A stretch of DNA of 42,483 nt from Candidatus Phytoplasma pruni (GTDB lineage Bacteria > Bacillota_I > Bacilli_A > Acholeplasmatales > Acholeplasmataceae): NCBI RefSeq assembly GCF_001277135.1, contig NZ_LHCF01000004.1, positions 1 to 42,483 on the forward strand. The letters are read 5' to 3'. Below the pieces are notes generated by a model. The model saw only the letters and a program-made list of their open reading frames with translations. It was not told the DNA's origin and made no database searches. Shown piece after piece: positions 36,609 through 42,483 of the stretch; position 1 is the stretch's first letter, and each line of letters starts with the position of its first letter. A program made the translations under genes and the position numbers.

Positions 36609-37247
36609 ATGAAAAAAAATAATCATTCTCCAATAAAAAATATTTTTAAAATTATTGTTACTGTTTTCTATTACGTTATTTTATTCTTAGTTGTTTTAAT
36701 GATGTTATTTAATGTTTTTGGATCATTAGCTACCACTTTGAAATATTTTCGTTTTAGTTTATCTAAAGTGCCGACGCCAAGCATGTACCCAACTATCAAA
36801 CCGGGAGATTATGTTTTGATTAAATATATATCAGACGAAGATAAGGAAAAATTAAAACCATCTAGCAAAGGTAAAAAAGATGGAGATATCATTGTTTTTG
36901 AACCTAGCGGGAAACAAGCAGATGGCACAACGTCAGATATTTCAGATTTGCAAAAAAAAGGTGCTCGATATGTTATCCATAGAGTTGTTAAAAACGAGAT
37001 CAACGAAAGAAATACCAAAGACAAAGATAAAACATTAATAACGACCAAAGGAGATAACGAAGCGACTAATAAGGAATCTGCGGATTATGAAACAAATTTA
37101 CGATATGAGGATATTAGAGCTAAACACGTGCTTATTATTCCCGAATTTTATGTTTATTTTGTCTTTTTTGTAGTCTTGATCTTATTTATGTTTGATTTAT
37201 ATTTATCCTATATAAGGGACTATGGCAAAGAAGAGGAAAAAGAATAA
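36609..37247 (+). CDS. Signal peptidase I, Ser-His (SipW/ER-like) type
   Basis: A 212-residue membrane protease that removes signal peptides. An N-terminal membrane helix (about 13-42) and a C-terminal one (about 187-205) flank the outside catalytic domain. The nucleophile is S58 in VPTPSMYPTIKPGD. The general-base position is H124 in ARYVIHRVV, not the lysine of standard bacterial LepB, and TTKGDNE follows. This Ser-His form is typical of archaea, the eukaryotic ER and SipW. It starts the plus-strand run; Sec-dependent effectors would be its substrates. Confidence 0.88.
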   Translation: MKKNNHSPIKNIFKIIVTVFYYVILFLVVLMMLFNVFGSLATTLKYFRFSLSKVPTPSMYPTIKPGDYVLIKYISDEDKEKLKPSSKGKKDGDIIVFEPSGKQADGTTSDISDLQKKGARYVIHRVVKNEINERNTKDKDKTLITTKGDNEATNKESADYETNLRYEDIRAKHVLIIPEFYVYFVFFVVLILFMFDLYLSYIRDYGKEEEKE

Positions 37248-37286
37248 AAATACCATTAATTAAAAGAATTGGGATAAAATAATATT

Positions 37287-37931
37287 GTGTGGAAAACCAT
37301 CATAGAACAAGAAAAACAAAAAAAATATTTTCACAAAATATCGCTTTTTTTAGAAGAAGAATATAACCAAGGCAAAGAAATTTTTCCTCCTCAAAAAAAT
37401 ATTTTTAATGCTTTTGAATTCACCCCTTGGGAGAAAGTAAAAGTAGTTATTTTAGGACAAGATCCTTATCCCGGCGTTAATCAAGCTCATGGCTTGTCTT
37501 TTAGTGTTTTAAACGATAAAACGCCCGCTAGTTTAAGAAATATTTTTAAAGAGTTGAAAAATGATTTATCTTTAGAAACAAAGACAAACAATTTGTCTAA
37601 TTGGGCTTTTCAAGGAGTTTTATTATTAAACGCTATTTTAACGGTAGAAAAAGGAAAACCTTTAAGTCATAGTTATATCGGTTGGCAAAGTTTTACTAAA
37701 AATATTTTAAAAACTTTAAACCGCAAAGAAAAGATTGTCTATATTTTATGGGGTAAATTCGCACAAACTTTTGAACCATACATTGATGCGGAAAAAAATT
37801 ATATTATTAAAAGTCCCCATCCTTCGCCCCTTTCAGCTCATAGAGGATTTTTCGATTCTCAACCTTTTTCTAAAACAAACCAATATTTAGCGCAAAATAA
37901 AATTCCTATTATTGATTGGTCTTTAACTTAA
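37287..37931 (+). CDS. ung: Uracil-DNA glycosylase
   Basis: A 214-residue family-1 UNG that removes uracil from DNA. Motifs are VVILGQDPYPGVNQAHGLSFSV (water-activating Asp), LLLNAILTVEKGKPLSH and HPSPLSAHRGFF (leucine loop and catalytic His). Translation appears to start at GTG (37287, reading MWKTIIEQEK); no in-frame ATG gives a better start. It lies 39 bases after the signal peptidase. Confidence 0.94.
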   Translation: MWKTIIEQEKQKKYFHKISLFLEEEYNQGKEIFPPQKNIFNAFEFTPWEKVKVVILGQDPYPGVNQAHGLSFSVLNDKTPASLRNIFKELKNDLSLETKTNNLSNWAFQGVLLLNAILTVEKGKPLSHSYIGWQSFTKNILKTLNRKEKIVYILWGKFAQTFEPYIDAEKNYIIKSPHPSPLSAHRGFFDSQPFSKTNQYLAQNKIPIIDWSLT

Positions 37932-38001
37932 AAATAAAAACAAGATAGCTAAATCGATCAATTAAATCATTCTTTTTCCAAGGAAAAATAAGAGGTTTTT
38001 A

Positions 38002-38949
38002 ATGTCTGAAAATCACACTTTTAAATTAAATTTAGAACAAATAAAAAGTCTGCAAAAAAAATACCAAAAAGACATGATTTCGCATAATAATCCTACCGTT
38101 ATGGCGGTTATTAAAAAAAACAATGTTAAAATTACTTTTTTTAAAACAGGAACTTGTTTGCTTCAAGGTAAAAATATTCAAACAGAAATTGCTTTTATTC
38201 AAGAAAAATTGAATTTTCCCCAGCAAACAAACCTTCCTTTGTCTAATCCTCCTTCCCAGACTTTATCTTCTGAATCTTCTCCCCGCCTTATTAAAGAGAG
38301 TCTTTTAGCAAAAACAAATAACATTGGTTTGGACGAAGTAGGAACAGGCGATGTTTTCGGTCCGGTTGTGGTATGTGCTGTTTTAATAAGAAAAGAAGAG
38401 ATGTCTTTTTTACAAGAAATAGGCATTCAAGATTCTAAAAAATTATCTTCTCAACAAATTTTGAACATAGCTCCTTTAGTGATGCGAAAAGTACCTTATC
38501 GTGTGCAAATCCTTTCTCCTCAAGAATACAACCTTTTAATTCAAAACAATAATTTGAATAAAATCAAAGCTTTATTGCATAACAATAATCTTTTAAAATT
38601 TTTAAAGGAATTGCCGAATCCAAAATACCCTGTTATTTTAGATCAATTTGCTTCTCCTAAAAATTATTTCGCTTATTTAGCCAACGAAAAAGAAGTTTTC
38701 CGCAATCTTCTTTTGGAAACCCAAGCTGAATCTAAATATTTAAGCGTTGCTTTGGCTTCTATTATCGCTAGATATGTTTTTTTACAAGAAATCAAAACTT
38801 TAAATAAATCCCTACAAATAGAGTTAAAATTAGGTGCTTCTAAGTTAGTGGATGAACAAATTAAGTGGATTTATCAAAACAAAGGTTTAGAGGTTTTAAA
38901 AAATATTTCTAAAAATAATTTTAGAAATATCAGAACTTATTTAAAATAA
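38002..38949 (+). CDS. rnhC: Ribonuclease HIII
   Basis: A 315-residue type-3 RNase H that removes RNA from RNA-DNA hybrids. The N-terminal TBP-like substrate-binding domain (about 1-75) is followed by a Pro/Ser-rich linker and the RNase H domain. The catalytic pair D111-E112 is in NIGLDEVGTGDVFGPVVV, the third acid is in YPVILDQFASPKNYF, and LSVALASIIARYVF follows. The DEVGTGD motif separates HIII from HII. It belongs to the plus-strand run and has AAGAGG before the ATG. Confidence 0.93.
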   Translation: MSENHTFKLNLEQIKSLQKKYQKDMISHNNPTVMAVIKKNNVKITFFKTGTCLLQGKNIQTEIAFIQEKLNFPQQTNLPLSNPPSQTLSSESSPRLIKESLLAKTNNIGLDEVGTGDVFGPVVVCAVLIRKEEMSFLQEIGIQDSKKLSSQQILNIAPLVMRKVPYRVQILSPQEYNLLIQNNNLNKIKALLHNNNLLKFLKELPNPKYPVILDQFASPKNYFAYLANEKEVFRNLLLETQAESKYLSVALASIIARYVFLQEIKTLNKSLQIELKLGASKLVDEQIKWIYQNKGLEVLKNISKNNFRNIRTYLK

Positions 38950-39012
38950 CGTTATCTTATAAATAATAGTTATTCTTTTAAAAAAATAGAAGAAAAAAGA
39001 GGTTTTTTAATT

Positions 39013-39432
39013 ATGTCTACTATATTTACTAAAATTATTCGCCGAGAAATTCCTGGTTATATTTTATATGAAGATGATTTAGTGGTCGCTTTTTTAGATG
39101 TTTCGCAAAACACTAAAGGGCATACATTAGTGGCGACTAAAGAGGAATATGCGAATATACACGCAGTTCCGACAGAGATCTTAAAACATTTATTTGGAGT
39201 AGTCCAACAAATGAGTCACGTTTTAGTTCAAACCTTTAACGCTGAAGGAATCAATTTATTAAACAATAACGGCGCAATAGCCGGTCAAACAGTTTTTCAT
39301 TTTCACGTACATTTATTGCCGCGTTATAACGAAAAAGAGCTGATAATTGACACTGTTAATCATATGAACCAATTGACTAAAACAGATTATCAAGAAATTC
39401 AAAACAGTATTTTACAAAACTGGCATAAATAA
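39013..39432 (+). CDS. HIT-family (Hint-like) nucleotide-binding protein
   Basis: A 139-residue histidine-triad protein. It begins STIFTKIIRREIPGYILYED, a typical Hint start, and has the triad HFHVHLLPRY. Hint proteins hydrolyse nucleoside phosphoramidates and aminoacyl-AMP; the physiological substrate is not evident. AGAGG stands before the ATG, and the gene is 63 bases downstream of rnhC. Confidence 0.93.
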   Translation: MSTIFTKIIRREIPGYILYEDDLVVAFLDVSQNTKGHTLVATKEEYANIHAVPTEILKHLFGVVQQMSHVLVQTFNAEGINLLNNNGAIAGQTVFHFHVHLLPRYNEKELIIDTVNHMNQLTKTDYQEIQNSILQNWHK

Positions 39433-39519
39433 ATTTTTTTTGTTAAAATAAAAAATATGATTAAATAACCTTTTTTAATTATTTAAAAAAAATTCCCAAG
39501 AAAGGAGGATAGCATAAAA

Positions 39520-40197
39520 ATGAATTGGCCAACTAAAAAAGTAGAACGACAAACAATAGGTGAAGAAATCGCTAACGCGATATCACACGGCATAATGGTT
39601 CCTTTCAGTATTTTTATTTTTTATTTTTTTCATAAATGTTCTTTACATGGTAAAGATCACAGTCGTATTCCTTTATTCGCTTTTATTGTGACTATGATGA
39701 TCCTTTATTCTATGAGTTCTTTATATCACGCTTTAGCTTTTACTAAAGCTAAAAAAATATTCAAAAGATTAGATCATATAAGTATTTATTTATTGATTTG
39801 GGGCAGTTTCTTCCCTTTTTTATTTTTAAAATTAGAACAAGAGTTGTTTTCTATCAGCAGTCTTAAAGTGACAAAAGGTTGGATCTTTTTCTTGATCCAA
39901 ACCATAGTGGTTTTTATAGGAATGTCTTTTAAAATCTTGAGTTTCGATAAAGGCGAAAAATTACATTTGTTTTTATTTTTAATCTTAGGTTGGAGTGGTC
40001 TTTTTTTAATCCATTCTCTTTGGCATTTGAAAACGAGTTTGTTGTTTTTGGTCTTAGGTGGAGTCGCTTACAGCGCAGGAGTTATTTTTTATAATAATTC
40101 CTATAAGAAATATTACCATTTTATTTGGCATCTTTTCGTTAATGCTGGTAATCTTTTACATGTTGTAGCTATCCATTATATGTTAGAAAAATTGTAA
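39520..40197 (+). CDS. Hemolysin III family (YqfA/PAQR) membrane protein
   Basis: A 225-residue protein with seven predicted membrane helices. It belongs to the HlyIII/YqfA/PAQR superfamily, as shown by EEIANAISHGIMVP at the N terminus, SSLYHAL, RLDHISIYLLIWGSF, and the final HLFVNAGNLLHVVAIHY. The conserved His residues of the putative zinc site are kept. Function in bacteria is not settled; it is not proven to be a hemolysin. A strong AAAGGAGG site precedes the ATG. It is the last gene of the run. Confidence 0.88.
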   Translation: MNWPTKKVERQTIGEEIANAISHGIMVPFSIFIFYFFHKCSLHGKDHSRIPLFAFIVTMMILYSMSSLYHALAFTKAKKIFKRLDHISIYLLIWGSFFPFLFLKLEQELFSISSLKVTKGWIFFLIQTIVVFIGMSFKILSFDKGEKLHLFLFLILGWSGLFLIHSLWHLKTSLLFLVLGGVAYSAGVIFYNNSYKKYYHFIWHLFVNAGNLLHVVAIHYMLEKL

Positions 40198-40289
40198 AGT
40201 TAACCATAAATATTAACAAATAATAGAATTTTACTATATAAATGCAAAAATTAAGAATATCAAATCTATTTAAACAATTAAAAAAAAAC

Positions 40290-40317
40290 GACCTCTTTAA
40301 ATAAGAGGTCTTTTTTT
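40290..40317 (+). terminator. Terminator of the lepB-hlyIII run
   Basis: GACCTCTT and AAGAGGTC form a perfect 8-bp stem around TTAAAT-type loop sequence, followed by TTTTTTTG on the plus strand, 93 bases after the hemolysin-III-like stop. Confidence 0.85.
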
Positions 40318-40324
40318 GTTGATA

Positions 40325-40930
40325 TTAAAGGGCGTTTGTTGCATTTTTTATATAACTTTTCTGGATTTCTTTAACTGGTGAATCATAAGCATGTTTTTTT
40401 AGAGGTTGTTTTGATCTTCTTTTACAGGGATCACCCTTTTTATATTCGATCAATTCGGAAGCATTGTTTTTGTCTTCGTTAAGGTTAATAACCGATTTAT
40501 GATTCTTTCGATTTGGTTTTTGTACATTATAAACACCATAATAAGTAGTTTCTATTTTTTAGTATGGATAAGGATAAAACGCCTCAGAACCATAAAAATA
40601 TTCTTTTTCCGTAATCCTATAACTTTTATCAGAGGGAAATATATTGATAATAAATAAATTTCTTTATTAGTTAAACTAAATTCACTTTTATCCTCTAGGT
40701 TCTTCATCGATATTTTTTTCAATATATGGCATTTCAAGCAAACGATCAGTTCCTAAAAAAAGGCACAGTTGGAGGAGGGGTAAAACTAAGATAAGGTAAT
40801 TTATAAGATACTAAAGTGATTTGATGATTATTAACTTTAAAACCTTTCCAAAACCCTTCATCTTGAAAGAGTAGGTGATAAGTGAATAAAGTTGTTTTTC
40901 TATTTAAATAAAATTTAAACAAAAGGAGAT
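40325..40930 (-). pseudogene. Unrecognised decayed gene (minus strand)
   Basis: Conserved-looking coding pieces occur in different frames. An upstream piece (about 40760-40930) reads KFYLNRKTTLFTYHLLFQ, then EGFWKGFKVNNHQITLV and a proline-rich SFTPPPTVPFF, then stops. Farther on come MPYIEKNIDEEPRG and IFPSDKSYRITEKEYFYG, then after an in-frame TAA, KIETTYYGVYNVQKPNRK, running to a stop at 40325. At least two stops or shifts break it. I do not recognise the family. It is likely an old phytoplasma accessory or PMU gene. Confidence 0.45.
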
Positions 40931-40934
40931 TTAA

Positions 40935-40985
40935 ATGTCTGGATATACAGCTTATGAATTAATAAGCCGCTGGATTTATAATTAA
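40935..40985 (+). pseudogene. 16-codon remnant with a strong ribosome-binding site
   Basis: AAAAGGAGATTTAA precedes an ATG that opens MSGYTAYELISRWIYN before a stop. The site is too good for chance, so this is probably the start of a lost gene upstream of ssb. Confidence 0.35.
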
Positions 40986-41036
40986 AGAATTATAAGACCG
41001 CAACCGTCTTTAAACTAAAAATAAGAAGAATAAAAA

Positions 41037-41364
41037 ATGTTAAACAAAGTTTAATTAATCGGTCGAATTGCACATGATTTAGAAAAACAATACATTATAA
41101 CACAGTAATAACAAAAAAATCCCTAAAATAGATTTTCACTTAGCTGTTAATCAACCCAAAGAAAAAGTAGATTTTATTCTTTGTGTTGTTTTTAAAACAC
41201 AAGTTGAAAACTGTCACAAATATTTACATAAAGGATCTAAAATTTATCTAGAAGGAACATTATCTATCCAAAAATACACCAACAACGAAGGTCAAAAGAA
41301 AACAAATACAAAAGTGATCGTACATAAAATCATCTTTTTAGATAATAAACCTCAAACTAGATAA
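41037..41364 (+). pseudogene. ssb: Single-stranded DNA-binding protein, decayed copy
   Basis: From ATG 41037 the frame reads MLNKV, a stop where Gln is expected, then LIGRIAHDLEKQYIITQ and two stops. After a shift it continues open as KKIPKIDFHLAVNQPKEKVD, FKTQVENCHKYLHKGSKIYL, EGTLSIQKYTNNEGQKKTNT and KVIVHKIIFLDNKPQTR. These are the OB-fold strands of SSB, but the usual acidic C-terminal tail is missing. In phytoplasmas extra ssb copies are carried by PMUs. It has at least three disabling changes, not limited to homopolymers. Confidence 0.78.
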
Positions 41365-41418
41365 TTTACCATTTTAAAACAACATATTATTACATACTCA
41401 TTTTCAAGTAGGTAAGAA

Positions 41419-41444
41419 AATAGAACCTCGGCGGAGGTTCTATT
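41419..41444. repeat. Perfect GC-containing hairpin after the ssb remnant
   Basis: AATAGAACCTC and GAGGTTCTATT are perfect 11-base arms with a GGCG loop. A second small hairpin (CTGT/ACAG) and a T7 run follow within 30 bases on the plus strand, so the pair may be a bipartite terminator of the ssb unit. Confidence 0.55.
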
Positions 41445-41731
41445 CCTGTAATAACAGTATCTTTTTTTGACCGTTATTTTTATTTTAAAATAAAAGAACA
41501 TTAATATTGAACATCTTAACTTTTCAAAAGAAAACAGGACAGAAACAAATAATCTAAAGTTTTATCAACTTATTTTAAAAAAATAAAAATATAATAACAT
41601 TAGTGATATTGATTATTATTTATTAATTTTAAAATATAATTAATTTTTTTAAATATTATTATAATATGTGTAAATAATAAATTTTATTTTTTTTTATTTC
41701 TTCATTTGATAATTTATTATTATAAACTCTA

Positions 41732-42386
41732 ATGAAAAAAATCAAAAAAATAATAAAAAAAACAGTTTTTGAATTGGTTAAACAATTTAATCAAAAACTA
41801 AATTTAACAACCATTTTAAAAACTATTAAAATGAAAAGAAGCACTTATTATTGGTTAAAAATTCAAAACAAATTAAAATTAAAAAAGAAGTTAAAAATTA
41901 CAACAAAAACGCATTGCATCTTTATGTAAAATGCATGAATATTTCTTAGGGTATAGAAAAATAAGTGATTTATAGCAAAAAATTTTTAATGAAACTATTA
42001 CTAAGAAAAAAGTTTATCTCATTATGAAAGAAAAAGTTATTTGTCGTTGTTTAAGGATTAAAAAAATAAATACCATTATCGTTCTTTAAAAAAAGATTTA
42101 AACATAGTTCCTAATTTAATCAAGCCAGACTTTAAAACAAAACAAACAATGCAAAAACTATTCACTGACATCTACTTATTTTAAAACTTAACAAAGTTTT
42201 TTATATTTTTCATGTATTATTGATTCTTTTAATAACCGAATTATCGCTTCTAATATTTTCAAAAAAACAAAATAAAGAATTAGTTTTAAATATTATCAAA
42301 CAATTATCTCTATTTGGAACAATCAATGGCTTTTAAATAAATTAAACTATCTTTCACCTATCCAATATGAACAAAATTTAAGATAA
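41732..42386 (+). mobile_element. tra5: Decayed IS3-family (tra5-like) transposase
   Basis: A transposase broken by several stops and frameshifts. The first frame (41732-41929) reads FELVKQFNQKLNLTTILKT and MKRSTYYWLKIQNKLKLKKK. Other frames continue with RIASLCKMHEYFLGYRKISD, KYHYRSLKKDLNIVPNLIKP and KQTMQKLFTDIYLF, which is the region of the first catalytic Asp. Near the end are FSCIIDSFNNRIIASN-like residues and LNKLNYLSPIQYEQNLR. The order matches orfB of IS3-type elements found in phytoplasma PMUs. No intact inverted repeats are evident, and it cannot make an active enzyme as read. Confidence 0.75.
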
Positions 42387-42483
42387 ATTATTTAAAAATA
42401 TCCCTTTAAACTAGAACTTTGAAAAAAAGGTAACTTTTTGTCGCCTTTTTAAAAAATTAGTTATTATTAATAATAAAAATTAA

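Noticed and set aside
40552-40737. 61-codon minus-strand ORF as a real gene
   Set aside because: It is one frame of a larger decayed gene; a better conserved-looking frame (SYRITEKEYFYG) overlaps it.
42414-42456. Terminal inverted repeat of the tra5 element
   Set aside because: AAAAAGG and CCTTTTT pair with each other as a short hairpin, and no matching copy was found at the left end of the transposase.

Overview
This window looks like chromosomal DNA of a phytoplasma (Candidatus Phytoplasma, class Mollicutes). It is very AT-rich and has short intergenic gaps. UGA is used as a stop: alaS, rpoD and thyA all end in TGA, so this is not the Mycoplasma/Spiroplasma code. Genes are typical of reduced Firmicute relatives, including RNase HIII, YhaM, YqeK, YqeG and a 2-hydroxycarboxylate permease next to acetate kinase. 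The right edge holds decayed ssb and IS3-type (tra5) transposase genes of the kind found in phytoplasma potential mobile units (PMUs). The species cannot be assigned by eye.

Layout. From 1 to about 36.25 kb every gene is on the minus strand. (a) 16-3618: sufU and sufS (Fe-S assembly), then two NlpA/MetQ-like binding-protein paralogues without signal peptides. (b) 3747-7734: a frameshifted OsmC-like gene, a YneF/membrane-protein ORF that looks like two joined genes, rsmD, yqeK, yqeG, greA and a frameshifted O-methyltransferase. (c) 7787-11368: ruvX, alaS, rpmF and tRNA-Arg(UCU), with a long hairpin between the tRNA and rpmF. (d) 11448-18184: a macromolecular-synthesis cluster, transcribed in the order rpsU, ybeY (frameshifted), era, glyQS, dnaG, rpoD, trmK; no recO lies between era and glyQS. 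(e) 18326-22410: tig, lon and a SecG-like gene. (f) 22746-25801: thyA, folA, plsC and an exported repeat protein, several of them frameshifted, followed by tRNA-Ser(GGA). (g) 26143-29933: ackA, a malate/citrate-type permease and a DJ-1/PfpI protein. (h) 30269-36253: trxA-truB, an ABC transporter fusion, yhaM, a doubly frameshifted cca, and degV. Beyond 36.6 kb the strand switches. lepB (Ser-His type), ung, rnhC, a HIT protein and a hemolysin-III-like gene form a plus-strand run ending at a strong terminator near 40.3 kb. The last 2.1 kb is a mobile-element graveyard.

Functionally the window is mostly housekeeping: translation and tRNA maturation, replication and repair, protein folding, export and turnover, Fe-S assembly, one-carbon/dTMP synthesis, and carboxylate uptake with acetate-kinase ATP generation.

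The most striking window-wide signal is a set of about ten single-base (or two-base) frame disruptions. Almost all lie in or beside A/T runs, and conserved coding sequence continues intact in another frame on the far side. They hit core genes (tig, cca, thyA, folA, ybeY). This is either homopolymer error in the assembly or real poly(A) indels with possible slippage; raw reads would decide. Other points of interest are the leaderless NlpA pair with a 16-bp palindrome upstream, the hairpin before rpmF, and a motif shared just upstream of three start regions.
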